The notes below the pieces were generated by a model, which saw nothing but the letters and a program-made list of their open reading frames with translations, did no database searches and was not told the DNA's origin. The position numbers and the translations under genes were made by a program. A DNA stretch of 64,000 nt from JAAFJT01 sp043772905 (GTDB lineage: Bacteria > Bacteroidota > Bacteroidia > Chitinophagales > Saprospiraceae): positions 12,716 through 76,715 of the forward strand of contig JAYVFS010000243.1 in assembly GCA_043772905.1 (NCBI GenBank), in the 5' to 3' direction. This document shows, piece by piece, positions 43,374-53,265 of this stretch (position 1 is its first letter; each line of letters starts with the position of its first letter).

Positions 43374-46300
43374 ATGAAAAGAGGAATTTTTGTAAGTTTT
43401 TTATTAATTGTAAATTTTACACTTAACTATGCTCAAACAAAACGGGTTTTAGTGTTTTCAAAAACAGCAGGTTTTCACCATGCTTCAATCAAGGAAGGAA
43501 CTCAATTCCTAATGGACTGGGGTAAGAAGGAAAATGTCGCTATGGATACAACGACGAATGCCAATAATTTCACAGATGACAATTTAAAGCAGTACAATGC
43601 GGTCGTTTTTTTAAACACAACTGGTGATGTCCTCAATCCATCTCAACAGATATATTTTGAACGTTATATCCAAGCGGGTGGTGGGTATGTGGGTATTCAT
43701 GCAGCGTCAGATACTGAATATGACTGGCCGTGGTATAATGGTTTGATGGGTGGTTTTTTCGATGGACATCCAGGTAAACCAAATGTTCAAACAGGTAAAA
43801 TGACTGTTGTTGACAAAACACATCCTTCGACGGCGCATTTGCCAGAGACATTTGACAAAAAAGATGAGTTTTACAGCTTTAAATCTTTGAGAAAGGACAT
43901 ACTTCATTTTCTCATTACTGTTGATGAAAAAACCTATACAGAGGGTAAAATGGGCGATTTTCACCCTATGTCTTGGTATCATAAATACGACGGAGGCAAA
44001 GCATTTTATACAAATTTTGGGCACACACCCGAAACATTTACTTCCGAACCTGCCATTATGACGCACATTACTGAGGGGTTGAAATATGCGATGGCTGAAA
44101 AATTGGACTATTCAAAAGCACATTCCCTTGCTCCGCCCGAAGAGAATCGTTTTGAAAGAACAACTTTAATCAATAATCTGGACGAACCGACGGAATTGGC
44201 GACGATACCAAACGGTAAGGTTATTTTTATTGAAAGAAAAGGAAAAATAAAAGTTTATAATCCAGTAACAGGCACTGTTAAAGAAGCTGGACAAATGCCC
44301 GTTTATACCAAATTTGAATACGGTTTGATGGGTGTCGGTGTTGACCCAAATTTTTTGAAAAACAATTGGGTTTACTTCTATTATACGCCTAATGAGACGC
44401 GGGAAGACACAAAAGACCAGTTTTTGTCGCGTTTTACCTACGATAATGAACGAGATACGGTATTGATGAATACTGAAAAAGTCATGTTGCGCATCCCTGT
44501 CAAACGGGTTGAATGTTGTCATACAGGCGGCTCGATTGATTTTGACAAAGACGGCAATTTGTATCTTTCAAGCGGTGATGACACCAACCCTTTTGCTTCT
44601 GACGGTTATGCACCAATTGATTTTCAACCGAATCGGGAAGGCTGGGATGCCTTGCGTTCATCGGGCAATACCAATGATTTAAGAGGTAAGATATTGAAAA
44701 TCAAGCCCATAGACAATGGTTCTTATACTATTCCCAAAGGCAATCTTTTCCCAGAAGGCATGCCAAATGCACGCCCAGAAATCTATGTCATGGGCTGCCG
44801 CAATCCCTACCGCATCGCCGTTGACAAACGAACAAGCTACCTTTATTGGGGTGATGTGGGTCCTGATGCAGGTAAAGCCAATAAGGAGAGAGGTCCAGAC
44901 GGCATTGTAGAGTTCAACCAAGCCCGCAAGCCTGGTTTTTATGGTTGGCCTATTTTTACGGGCAATAATTTCGCCTACAATCACTATGATTTTGTAGCCC
45001 AAAAATCGGGTGAAAAGTATGATGCTAAGAAGCCGATTAATGATTCGCCAAACAATACAGGTCTAAAAGAACTACCGCCCGCTACGCCCGCTTGGATTTA
45101 TTATGGCTATGGCGCATCGAAAGAATTCCCTTGGGTTGCCACAGGAGGCGCAAATCCAATGGGTGGTCCTGTTTATTATTCAGATGATTATCCTGATAAC
45201 AAGGACAAATTGCCTAAATATTTAGACGGCAAATTTTTCGCTTACGAATGGATGCGCGACTGGATTTACTTGGTTTCGATGGATAAACAAGGCAATTACT
45301 TGGGCGCAGAACCTTTTATGCCCAACACGAAGTTCTATCACCCGATGGATATGGCTATGGCAAGCGACGGAACGTTGTTCGTCTTGGATTATGGTATGCA
45401 GTGGTTTGCACAAAATGAAGAGGCGACTTTGTCGCGTATTACCTTCAACGCGGGCAATCGCAAGCCTTTGGTAAAAATGAAAGCCGATAAAAAAGCAGGA
45501 GCAAAACCACTAAAAGTTCAATTTTCATCTGAAGGAACGATGGATTATGACGGCGATGCACTCACTTATTCATGGAATTTTGGCGAAGGCATACCCCTCA
45601 GTAATTTGCCGAATCCGAAGATAAAATTTAGAAAAGCAGGGGAATACAATGCTGTTTTGACTGTTACAGATGTCGCGGGCAACAAAAGTACATCAAGTAC
45701 AATCATCAAAGTAGGTAATGCCGAACCCGAAGTGAAAATTGCCATTAATGGCAATAAATCCTTCTTTTTTGACAATAAAATCAATTATTCTGTCGCAGTA
45801 AAAGACAAAGAGGACGGTAAAATTGGCAAAGGCATAATGCCTGAAGACGTGGTTGTTAACATCAATTACCTTGAAGGTTATGACAAAACGATGTTGGAAC
45901 AAGGGCATAAATCGAATGTCGGCTTAGCCTTAGGCAAACGTTTGATTGATTTGTCGGATTGTAAGTCATGTCATTTTGCGGATAAGAAAAACATCGGGCC
46001 TTCGTATATGGATATTGCTAAAAAGTACCCGACGAATAGCGGTAATATCAGAAAATTAGCAGAAAAAATCATTCAAGGCGGCGGCGGCGTTTGGGGTGAA
46101 CAAGCGATGGCAGCGCATCCGCAAATTTCAGATGGCGATGCCAAAACGATTGCAGAATACATTTTGTCCTTGAAAGATGCGAAAAAAGCATCATTACCGC
46201 TACAAAACAGTTATGAAGCCACAGCACATAACGGTAAAAAAGACGGTGCGTATATCATTCAAGCGACTTACAGCGACAAAGGTTATAAAGAAATGGGTTC

Positions 46301-46730
46301 TTTGACAACAACTGATTTACTCGTGTTGCGCAGCCCCAAAATCAAAGCCGTTTCTTATGACGATGCCAATGCTTTCAGCAAATTCACGGTTGAACAACTG
46401 GGCGGCGAGGTGGCTATCGCATCGGCTGACAATGCGTATATTGCCTTTAAAGAGATTGACCTTACAGGCATTCAGTCCATGACAATCGGTGCATTTTCGC
46501 AAAAAGCGAATACTGTGGGGGGTAAAATTGAAATACATATTGGAAGCCCGACTGGTGACCTTTTGGGCAGTGGTGACGTGCCCGCCGATAACTTCGCACC
46601 TTTGAAAATTGTGTTGAATAAACCGCCGAAAGCACCGATGCCGACAACATTGTTTATCGTTTGTAAAAATCCTAAAAACGATGGCAAGCCGCTTTTTGCT
46701 TTAAGTAGCATTGAGTTTTTAGATAAATAA
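43374..46730 (+). CDS. Secreted multidomain protein: ThuA, sugar dehydrogenase, PKD, cytochrome c, C-terminal carbohydrate-binding-like domain
   Basis: A 1118-residue exported protein. A signal peptide (1-20) is followed by a ThuA-like glutamine-amidotransferase-fold domain (about 23-240; VLVFSKTAGFHHASI). Next is a six-bladed PQQ-dependent sugar dehydrogenase-type domain (about 262-690; RVECCHTGGSIDFDKDGNLYLSSGDDTNPF). A PKD domain (about 695-785), a class I cytochrome c with heme motif CKSCH (863-867), and a C-terminal CBM6-like domain (about 955-1118) follow. It probably oxidises a sugar in the periplasm or outside and passes electrons to its own heme; the substrate is not known. Copies of the repeated word: 44070 (Thr-Glu-Gly) and 45594 (Pro-Leu-Ser in the PKD domain). 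A one-mismatch copy lies at 46511. Confidence 0.9.
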   Translation: MKRGIFVSFLLIVNFTLNYAQTKRVLVFSKTAGFHHASIKEGTQFLMDWGKKENVAMDTTTNANNFTDDNLKQYNAVVFLNTTGDVLNPSQQIYFERYIQAGGGYVGIHAASDTEYDWPWYNGLMGGFFDGHPGKPNVQTGKMTVVDKTHPSTAHLPETFDKKDEFYSFKSLRKDILHFLITVDEKTYTEGKMGDFHPMSWYHKYDGGKAFYTNFGHTPETFTSEPAIMTHITEGLKYAMAEKLDYSKAHSLAPPEENRFERTTLINNLDEPTELATIPNGKVIFIERKGKIKVYNPVTGTVKEAGQMPVYTKFEYGLMGVGVDPNFLKNNWVYFYYTPNETREDTKDQFLSRFTYDNERDTVLMNTEKVMLRIPVKRVECCHTGGSIDFDKDGNLYLSSGDDTNPFASDGYAPIDFQPNREGWDALRSSGNTNDLRGKILKIKPIDNGSYTIPKGNLFPEGMPNARPEIYVMGCRNPYRIAVDKRTSYLYWGDVGPDAGKANKERGPDGIVEFNQARKPGFYGWPIFTGNNFAYNHYDFVAQKSGEKYDAKKPINDSPNNTGLKELPPATPAWIYYGYGASKEFPWVATGGANPMGGPVYYSDDYPDNKDKLPKYLDGKFFAYEWMRDWIYLVSMDKQGNYLGAEPFMPNTKFYHPMDMAMASDGTLFVLDYGMQWFAQNEEATLSRITFNAGNRKPLVKMKADKKAGAKPLKVQFSSEGTMDYDGDALTYSWNFGEGIPLSNLPNPKIKFRKAGEYNAVLTVTDVAGNKSTSSTIIKVGNAEPEVKIAINGNKSFFFDNKINYSVAVKDKEDGKIGKGIMPEDVVVNINYLEGYDKTMLEQGHKSNVGLALGKRLIDLSDCKSCHFADKKNIGPSYMDIAKKYPTNSGNIRKLAEKIIQGGGGVWGEQAMAAHPQISDGDAKTIAEYILSLKDAKKASLPLQNSYEATAHNGKKDGAYIIQATYSDKGYKEMGSLTTTDLLVLRSPKIKAVSYDDANAFSKFTVEQLGGEVAIASADNAYIAFKEIDLTGIQSMTIGAFSQKANTVGGKIEIHIGSPTGDLLGSGDVPADNFAPLKIVLNKPPKAPMPTTLFIVCKNPKNDGKPLFALSSIEFLDK

Positions 46731-46748
46731 ATCGAGGAAAGGGCGTAT

Positions 46749-46840
46749 AAAGACAAAGGATTTTAAGATAAAAAGCTATTGCAACTTATTTGACTATCAT
46801 TAATTTGCAAAAGTCTTTTACCTTAAAATCCTTTGTCTTT
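46749..46840. repeat. 19-bp inverted repeat between the ThuA protein gene and the DUF1015 gene
   Basis: AAAGACAAAGGATTTTAAG (46749-46767) and its exact complement (46822-46840) are separated by a 54-base loop. It may act as a terminator, but no strong T tract follows. Confidence 0.6.
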
Positions 46841-46899
46841 GTACTTAATTTGTATTTTTACCCAAAATGTAGGACTCATATCAACTCAAAAACAAGTTT

Positions 46900-48000
46900 A
46901 TGAAAATAATGCCTTTCCGCGCTGTTGCGCCAAACTTAGACAAAGTACCACACTCCAACGATTTTTTTGACACCGTCAAATATCGTTATCACGAATATGC
47001 TGCCGAAGGCTTATTCCTGCCGACCGAAGACGAAGCCATGTATATTTATCAAATCAAGAGCCCTGATGGTCAAAAAAGAAATGGCTTAGTCGTAGCGACA
47101 GACATTGAAGAATACTTTAAAGGAACGATGAAGCAGCATGAAAAAACCATCGAGACAAATGAAGTACTTCAATCAGAATTGTTGCAAACACGCGGGGCAG
47201 CGATAAAACCCGTTTTACTAACTTATCCACCCATTTCTGAACTCAACAAATTGATAAGCAATTATATAGAAACACATAAAAAGTTCTATGTCATTGAATT
47301 AGATACGGAAAAGCATCGTTTTTGGAAAATTACTGAGGGGGGGGTAATTGACCAAATTCAACACATTTTTGCAGAAAAAATACCTCATGCTTATATTGCT
47401 GATGGGCATCATCGATCCGCCAGTTTTGCGGCACGACATAAAAAGTCGCCAAATGACAAAACAAGCAAAATGTTGACCGCTTACTTTCCTGAGAATACCT
47501 TGAAAATTGGTTCTTTTCACCGCGTTGTGAAAGACTTGAATGGCTTGACAGCCGATGATTTTTTGGAAAAACTAAGGACGGAGTTTAAAATACGGGTACT
47601 TAGAGCCGCGACTTTGCCCTATTCCAAGTTTGAAATAACCATGTTTTTAGAGGATAAATGGTTTCAATTGTATTGGAGAAAAGAAATTTTGAAACATTAC
47701 GCAGAAGAATCACCCGAAGGTTTTGTGCTACTCGATGTTGATTTGCTCAATGAAAAAATAATAAAACCTGTTTTAGGCATTACAAACATCAAAACAGACC
47801 CTCGTTTGAAGTATATTGATGGTCAACAAGAGTTTGAAAAATTGACAAATGCCGTGAGTACTGAGGGGGTCGGTTTCTGTCTTTTCCCTGTTGAGTTAGA
47901 CGACTTAAAAGCCATTGTGGATAGAGAAGGCACGATGCCGCCAAAATCTACATTCTTCGAACCGCGCATGAAAAATGGGCTTTTAGTTTATGAGATTTAA
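46900..48000 (+). CDS. DUF1015 family protein
   Basis: A 366-residue soluble protein of the DUF1015 family. It opens with MPFRAVAPNLDKVPHSNDFF and carries the family core AYIADGHHRSASFAAR near residues 163-178. Family members are usually about 400 residues, so this one is slightly short. The family is widespread and its activity is not established. Two copies of the repeated word occur: 47332 (ITEGGV) and 47860 (STEGVG). Confidence 0.85.
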   Translation: MKIMPFRAVAPNLDKVPHSNDFFDTVKYRYHEYAAEGLFLPTEDEAMYIYQIKSPDGQKRNGLVVATDIEEYFKGTMKQHEKTIETNEVLQSELLQTRGAAIKPVLLTYPPISELNKLISNYIETHKKFYVIELDTEKHRFWKITEGGVIDQIQHIFAEKIPHAYIADGHHRSASFAARHKKSPNDKTSKMLTAYFPENTLKIGSFHRVVKDLNGLTADDFLEKLRTEFKIRVLRAATLPYSKFEITMFLEDKWFQLYWRKEILKHYAEESPEGFVLLDVDLLNEKIIKPVLGITNIKTDPRLKYIDGQQEFEKLTNAVSTEGVGFCLFPVELDDLKAIVDREGTMPPKSTFFEPRMKNGLLVYEI

Positions 48001-48039
48001 GGGCGAATCTATTGGTAAATAACTTCGTTTAAACTCGTT

Positions 48040-48092
48040 AAAATGAATCATCCCGAACTTACAAACAAGGTAAGTTCGGGATGATTCATTTT
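48040..48092. terminator. Perfect 23-bp hairpin between convergent genes
   Basis: Arms 48040-48062 and 48070-48092 pair perfectly around AAACAAG. The stem starts with AAAATG and ends with CATTTT, so it offers a short T run on both strands and can serve the DUF1015 gene and the minus-strand membrane protein gene. Confidence 0.8.
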
Positions 48093-48113
48093 AATACTAC
48101 AATCAAACAAGCC

Positions 48114-48467
48114 TTAAAACATCGTCGGTACATTACCCAAAACAACTTGCCATAAGAGTGTGACTGCTGTTAAGAAAGGGTATAAAAATTTCCGACAAAA
48201 AAATTTCACGTTTTTGCGTTGGAAATTAAACCCTACCAACTCAAAAATTTGAGCATAAAATGTCATATTATCGTCTTCCCCAAGCGAATGTCCTTTGTTG
48301 ACTAAACAGCGATTAAACACTAAAAACTGCAACATCACTGCCCAATAGACTGGTAAAAGATAATACCAAGAGAACATAAAAGGTGCGAACCATGACAAAA
48401 CGGTGATGAACAGGTGAAACCAAAACATCAAACCAAAAGAACCATTAAAAACTGTCTTAAAATCCAT
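48114..48467 (-). CDS. Small integral membrane protein of unknown function, 117 residues
   Basis: Three hydrophobic segments (about residues 10-30, 34-52 and 92-112) with a polar middle loop that includes NRCLVNKGHSLGEDDNMTFYA. No family is recognised with confidence. It lies downstream of lon on the same strand with a 114-base gap. Confidence 0.65.
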   Translation of the reverse strand: MDFKTVFNGSFGLMFWFHLFITVLSWFAPFMFSWYYLLPVYWAVMLQFLVFNRCLVNKGHSLGEDDNMTFYAQIFELVGFNFQRKNVKFFCRKFLYPFLTAVTLLWQVVLGNVPTMF

Positions 48468-48581
48468 TATTTACTTTTTGCCCACAAAATAAGACAATAT
48501 TTTATTTTAGTATAGCTGTATGGTCAAATTGTTCAATTGCTGCAAAAAAAAGAACAATACAACGCTATAACAATCAACAAT

Positions 48582-50990
48582 TTAACTATTAAAGGCAATA
48601 TCCAACACCTGCGTCATGCGGTCAACATAGTGAAATGTCAGACCTTCGAGGTAGGTTTGATTGATTTCTTCAATGTCTTTTCGGTTGTCTTTACACAGAA
48701 TTATCTCTTTGCAACCCGCCCGTTTTGCTGCCAATATTTTTTCTTTGATGCCGCCCACAGGTAACACTTTGCCACGCAATGTAATTTCCCCCGTCATCGC
48801 CAAATGTGCTTTAATCGGTTGTTTTTTAAACGCAGAAGCCAAAGCTGTCATCATCGTCACACCCGCCGAAGGACCATCTTTCGGAATGCCGCCTTCTGGA
48901 ACGTGCACATGGATGTCATTTTCTTCAAATACTGAGGGGTCTAAACCCAACTCTTCGGCATGACTTTTTAGGAAACTCAAAGCGGTTGAAACCGATTCTT
49001 TCATCACATCGCCCAAATTGCCCGTCAAAATCATGTTGCCTTTTCCTTTGGAAAGCGAGACTTCAATAAACAAAATATCGCCGCCCACCGATGTCCAAGC
49101 CAAACCAATAGCTACGCCTGGAATTTGATCTTTTTCATAAAAATCATTAGAAAAACGTGGCGCACCCAATATATCCTTCAAATCTTCGACAGTTACTGAG
49201 GGGTTATAATTTTCAGACATCGCCACCTTTTTAGCCAAGCTGCGCATCAAGGCAGCCATTTGACGGTCAAGTGAGCGCACACCTGATTCGCGGGTATAAT
49301 CTTGAATAATACGCTCAATGACTTCCGCTGACAGTTTTACATCTTTAACCTTTAAACCATGTTCTTTGCGTTGTTCTGGAATAAGGTGTTGCTTTGCAAT
49401 TTCAACTTTTTCCTCAATCGAATAACCGCTGATGCGGATAATTTCCATACGGTCGAGCAAGGCAGGCTGTATGTTTTCCAAAGAATTAGAGGTGGCAATG
49501 AACATGACTTTTGACAAATCATACTCTAATTCAAGGTAATTGTCATAAAAAGTCGTGTTTTGTTCGGGGTCAAGCACTTCCAAAAGCGCACTTGAAGGGT
49601 CGCCTCTGAAACTGGCTCCGACTTTATCAATCTCATCGAGAATAAACAATGGATTGCTCGAACCCGCCTTTTTCATGCTTTGAAGAATACGCCCGGGCAT
49701 CGCACCAATGTAGGTTTTGCGGTGTCCACGAATTTCAGATTCATCGTGCAAACCACCCAACGACATACGTATATACTTACGCCCAACAGCATCAGCCACC
49801 GACTTGCCCAACGAAGTTTTACCAACGCCCGGAGGACCTGTCAACAACAAAATCGGAGCTTTCATATCGCCTTTAAGCTTCAAAACGGCTAAGTGTTCGA
49901 GTATGCGTTCTTTCACATCTTCAAGCCCATAATGGTCAGCGTCCAATTTCTTTTTAACCTTTTTGAGGTCAAAATTGTCTTTTGTGAACTCATTCCAAGG
50001 CAAATCGAGCATTGTTTCAAGATAATTCAACAAAATCGAGTATTCTGGTGCTTGATGCGGCATCCGTTTCACCTTTGCCCATTCCTTTTCAAAATGCTTT
50101 TGAACTTCGATTGACCAGTCTTTTTTGCGCGCGCGGTCTGCCAATTTCATCAAGTCTTCTTCCTGCGGATTGCCGCCCAATTCATCTTGAATCGTTTTCA
50201 GTTGTTGGCTCAAAAAATAGTCACGTTGTTGTTTATCCAACTCCACTCTCACCTTCGACTCAATTTCTCCTTTCAATTCCAATAGCTGCAATTCGCTGTC
50301 CATGTGCAGCAAAATCGTTTCCGCTTTCAGCGAAAGGCTATTGATTTCAAGGATACTTTGCTTGATAGAAGGCTTCAAATTCATATTTGAAGCAATGAAA
50401 TTGAGCAAAAACACATCGTTTGTAATGTTTTTCAACATCACTTGTGCTTCGTTTGGAATGTTTGGCGAGAGGTCAATGATTTGACCTGACTTGTCCCGAA
50501 TCGTTTCAGTGAGGGCTTCAAACTCACGTTCATCACGTGGTTCAACATAATCAATCGTTCGTGTATCGCCTTGTAAAAACGGTTCATCGTTAATCATTTC
50601 GATAAGTTCAATCCGTTTCCGACCTTGCAAAATCGCTGTTGTAGAACCATCAGGCATCTTCAACAAGCGCAAAATGCGGGCAACCGTACCAATTTTGTAG
50701 AGATTATCCGTAGAAATGCTGTCCGATTCCTCATCGCGTTGTGACAAAACCGCAATCATTTTGTGCGTTTCATGTGCTTTCTGAACCGCTCGAATAGATT
50801 TTTCACGTCCAATCGTAATCGGAATGACAACTCCGGGAAACAAAACCGTATTTTTCAAGGGTAAAATCGGCAATAATTCAGGAAAAAACTCTCCTTTTTG
50901 AGGGTCTTCTGATTCGTCAATAGCCATTATCGGCATGAAATCAGCATCATCGTCTTCAATCGGCGTAAGTCTCGATATATTTTCAAACAT
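48582..50990 (-). CDS. lon: ATP-dependent protease Lon
   Basis: A full-length 802-residue Lon, degrading damaged and regulatory proteins in the cytoplasm. An N-terminal substrate-binding domain (LPILPLKNTVLFPGVVIPI onward) is followed by the AAA+ ATPase with Walker A GPPGVGKTSLGKS. The C-terminal protease domain has the catalytic Ser in PKDGPSAGVTM and Lys in KEKILAAKRAGCKE. Two copies of the repeated word fall in variable spots of the C-terminal part: 48931 (LDPSVFEE) and 49195 (YNPSVTVED). A -7 element at 51159-51166 suggests a leader of about 160 bases. Confidence 0.97.
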   Translation of the reverse strand: MFENISRLTPIEDDDADFMPIMAIDESEDPQKGEFFPELLPILPLKNTVLFPGVVIPITIGREKSIRAVQKAHETHKMIAVLSQRDEESDSISTDNLYKIGTVARILRLLKMPDGSTTAILQGRKRIELIEMINDEPFLQGDTRTIDYVEPRDEREFEALTETIRDKSGQIIDLSPNIPNEAQVMLKNITNDVFLLNFIASNMNLKPSIKQSILEINSLSLKAETILLHMDSELQLLELKGEIESKVRVELDKQQRDYFLSQQLKTIQDELGGNPQEEDLMKLADRARKKDWSIEVQKHFEKEWAKVKRMPHQAPEYSILLNYLETMLDLPWNEFTKDNFDLKKVKKKLDADHYGLEDVKERILEHLAVLKLKGDMKAPILLLTGPPGVGKTSLGKSVADAVGRKYIRMSLGGLHDESEIRGHRKTYIGAMPGRILQSMKKAGSSNPLFILDEIDKVGASFRGDPSSALLEVLDPEQNTTFYDNYLELEYDLSKVMFIATSNSLENIQPALLDRMEIIRISGYSIEEKVEIAKQHLIPEQRKEHGLKVKDVKLSAEVIERIIQDYTRESGVRSLDRQMAALMRSLAKKVAMSENYNPSVTVEDLKDILGAPRFSNDFYEKDQIPGVAIGLAWTSVGGDILFIEVSLSKGKGNMILTGNLGDVMKESVSTALSFLKSHAEELGLDPSVFEENDIHVHVPEGGIPKDGPSAGVTMMTALASAFKKQPIKAHLAMTGEITLRGKVLPVGGIKEKILAAKRAGCKEIILCKDNRKDIEEINQTYLEGLTFHYVDRMTQVLDIAFNS

Positions 50991-51158
50991 ATTTAATGTG
51001 TTGTTGTATTGTTAATTGCTTTTAGGTTATATTGTTAAATGGCTGTATTCTCACAACAATTTAAACAATACAACCATTTAACCATAAAGCTATGTCAAAA
51101 TGACAGTAAACGTTTTTACAAGAGGTACGTTTCCTTTGGTCAACTATTGTACCACCTT

Positions 51159-51166
51159 CAAATGTA
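51159..51166 (-). promoter_or_regulatory. -7 promoter element for lon
   Basis: TACATTTG on the minus strand matches TA-N2-TTTG, about 168 bases before the lon ATG. The divergent gap 50991-51271 also holds a copy of the repeated word (51218-51226). Nothing else is recognised there. Confidence 0.45.
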
Positions 51167-51271
51167 TGACAAAAAGGCAGATAAAAACCTTATTTTCAAA
51201 ACAAACTCCATTTAGCACCCCTCAGTATAAAACGCATTTTTTTCGTAAATTCGCTGCAAATTAAAGAAGAA

Positions 51272-52429
51272 ATGAAAAGAATAACATCATTTATGCTCTT
51301 AGTCTTTTTCTTAACACATTGTTTTGGGCAAATAACCATTTCCAACAACTATTTCCCTAATGCAGGAGACTCGCTTGTAACAGCTAACGCAACAGGTCAA
51401 ACAATTCGCAATATTGTTATATCAAAGGCGACTACGACTGCCCAAAGTTGGGATTACAGCTTTTTAAGAGCCATAACACCTACAACCCGCAACGTTGACC
51501 GCTTCCGTGCCTTAAATCCAGTTGCAGATTCAACGATTTTAAAAGAATTTCCTTCAGCAACGACTGTTATCTCTGATACCACAGGTCAAATCGCTGTTTA
51601 TCGCCGTTCCGCAACTCGATTCGATTTATTGGGCTTTTTTAATGCCAATTTAGGCATTTTACCCATTGGCATACGTCCAAAATTCGACCCGCCATCGCTT
51701 GAAAGACGTGCACCTTTGACATTTAACTCAACAAATAATAATAAAACAGGTTTTAATATCGTGGTTCCGACTAACATTATTCCTGATACAATTTTGTCGT
51801 TACTTCCTGTTCGTCCCGATTCCTTGCGCATTCGTTTTGTGACCAACCGACAAGACAAAGTAGATGCTTTTGGAAAAATCCGCATCCCAGGTTCTGCAGA
51901 TTTGGACTGCCTTCGTGAACGCCGTTACGAAATCACAGAAACGCATATTGATGCTAAAAGCAATAGTTTTCCGATATGGATTGATATCACAACGTTGATT
52001 CCCACAGGCAATTTTAGGACAAAGGACACGACCCTCGTCTTTCATTTTTGGTCAGATTTGTACAAAGAACCGCTTCTGACGATTCGTTCCAACAATGATT
52101 CAACAGCCACGTCTGCCACCTATAAATGGTTGCCTATCAATACATCAACAATTGACCCCCTCAGTAAAACGACGGCTGTTTTGTATCCAAACCCTACAAA
52201 AAATGCTATAAATGCCTGTTTTGAAGGCTTGAATGAAGGCAACTATCTTTTAACCATTGTGGACAATTTAGGACGTATTGTTTTTAATCAAAACATAAAA
52301 AATGCAGAAAAAGCGGTTTCTTTAAGGATAGAAACAAACGATTGGACAACAGGTCTTTATTTTTTGAATTTATATTCAGAGACAGGAAAGGGTATTGTTT
52401 TGAGGAAAACTTTTATGGTTGGGGAATGA
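51272..52429 (+). CDS. Secreted protein with T9SS type A sorting domain
   Basis: A 385-residue exported protein with a signal peptide (MKRITSFMLLVFFLTHCFGQ) and a beta-rich middle of no recognised family. The C-terminal sorting domain (about 300-385) begins AVLYPNPTKNAINACF and ends GLYFLNLYSETGKGIVLRKTFMV, typical of cargo of the type IX secretion system. It would be moved across the outer membrane and fixed to the surface or released. The repeated word at 52157-52165 encodes Pro-Leu-Ser exactly at the junction with the sorting domain. Confidence 0.87.
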   Translation: MKRITSFMLLVFFLTHCFGQITISNNYFPNAGDSLVTANATGQTIRNIVISKATTTAQSWDYSFLRAITPTTRNVDRFRALNPVADSTILKEFPSATTVISDTTGQIAVYRRSATRFDLLGFFNANLGILPIGIRPKFDPPSLERRAPLTFNSTNNNKTGFNIVVPTNIIPDTILSLLPVRPDSLRIRFVTNRQDKVDAFGKIRIPGSADLDCLRERRYEITETHIDAKSNSFPIWIDITTLIPTGNFRTKDTTLVFHFWSDLYKEPLLTIRSNNDSTATSATYKWLPINTSTIDPLSKTTAVLYPNPTKNAINACFEGLNEGNYLLTIVDNLGRIVFNQNIKNAEKAVSLRIETNDWTTGLYFLNLYSETGKGIVLRKTFMVGE

Positions 52430-52548
52430 GTTTTTCTTGATGATAAACATTGAGTTTTTGAATAATTTGCTCCAATTGATTGGATGAAAAGTCTGGTGTA
52501 TCTGTCATTATTTAAAAGAGTTGTCACTACAATTCATTGAATTTCAAT

Positions 52549-52845
52549 CTAATACGGACGTTTACGAGGGTCTTGTCTCGTGTCCCAAAAATCAATAATT
52601 ATCAAAGTTGTTCCGTGCATACGGTAATACATTTGGCGGTGTTTGTCAATTTTCAAAATCATAACCGTTTTAGCTTTTGCAGATTTACGACCTACGGTCA
52701 ATCCTTTTACAATCATTTCAATACGGTCATAAACGAGATTAGCAAAGTTTTCAGCGGCTCGTGAAGAAAATTTCTCTTGCAAATAATCTGTTACTTCGTC
52801 AAATCTTTTATTTGCAGCGTCATTCCATTTTATTTTCTTAACCAT
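52549..52845 (-). CDS. RelE/ParE-superfamily toxin
   Basis: A 98-residue protein with the ParE-like fold pattern: IKWNDAANKRFDEVTDYLQEKFS helix hairpin, then MILKIDKHRQMYYRMHGTTLIIIDFWDTRQDP. It overlaps the upstream antitoxin gene by 16 bases, the usual layout with the antitoxin first. ParE-type members act on DNA gyrase and RelE-type on mRNA; which applies here is not clear. Confidence 0.82.
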   Translation of the reverse strand: MVKKIKWNDAANKRFDEVTDYLQEKFSSRAAENFANLVYDRIEMIVKGLTVGRKSAKAKTVMILKIDKHRQMYYRMHGTTLIIIDFWDTRQDPRKRPY

Positions 52846-53096
52846 TTGGCATGTTTTTGTTTCATAATCTCATGGTCAATTAAGTTTTCTGGATTATAAC
52901 TTTCCTCGATTGATTTGGTCAATCGCACTTGTTGCTCAATAGGCAAGTCATCCCACCAATCGTTTTCATCATCGAAATTATTTTCGGTAATAATCTTTTT
53001 ATAAGCCTCAATCATTCGAGCCAATAATCTTTGGTCATTGACTTGCGCAATGAGGTCGTGAAGGCTGCCTTTTAATTCTAAGGTATTCATTTTCAA
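52830..53096 (-). CDS. Antitoxin partner of the RelE/ParE toxin
   Basis: An 88-residue acidic protein rich in Asp, Glu and Asn in the middle (ENNFDDENDWWDDLPIEQQ). No DNA-binding motif is obvious. The antitoxin call rests on size, charge and the 16-base overlap with the toxin gene. Similar short proteins next to ParE toxins are common in Bacteroidota. Translation may start at Met1 or at Met3 (MNTLELKG). Confidence 0.72.
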   Translation of the reverse strand: MKMNTLELKGSLHDLIAQVNDQRLLARMIEAYKKIITENNFDDENDWWDDLPIEQQVRLTKSIEESYNPENLIDHEIMKQKHAKWLRK

Positions 53097-53168
53097 TGTT
53101 TTTTGTTAATAAATAACAGATTTTAAAAAGTATTTCGATGGTCATAAATGACATTTTATATCGAATAA

Positions 53169-53176
53169 CAAAAGTA
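53169..53176 (-). promoter_or_regulatory. -7 promoter element of the toxin-antitoxin pair
   Basis: TACTTTTG on the minus strand, about 75 bases before the antitoxin start. Confidence 0.5.
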
Positions 53177-53198
53177 AGTGTTTATTTTTTGAAAACAA

Positions 53199-53236
53199 AA
53201 AGGCGATAAGATTCTGTGAGGATTCTTATCGCCTTT
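53199..53236 (-). terminator. Terminator of purH
   Basis: AAAGGCGATAAGA and its complement form a 13-bp stem with a 12-base loop. On the minus strand a T-rich tract follows. It separates purH from the toxin-antitoxin promoter. Confidence 0.85.
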
Positions 53237-53265
53237 GTATCTAAAACGCTTAAATGTCAAGCAAA

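Noticed and set aside
43707..44066. Long antisense ORFs over real genes, such as this one inside the ThuA protein gene
   Set aside because: They are shadows in other frames of well-supported genes, with unlike composition and no domain features.
52413..52508. 31-codon minus-strand ORF overlapping the end of the T9SS cargo gene
   Set aside because: It is short, overlaps a real gene end, has no promoter element close by and no recognisable family. It could be a remnant but I cannot support it.
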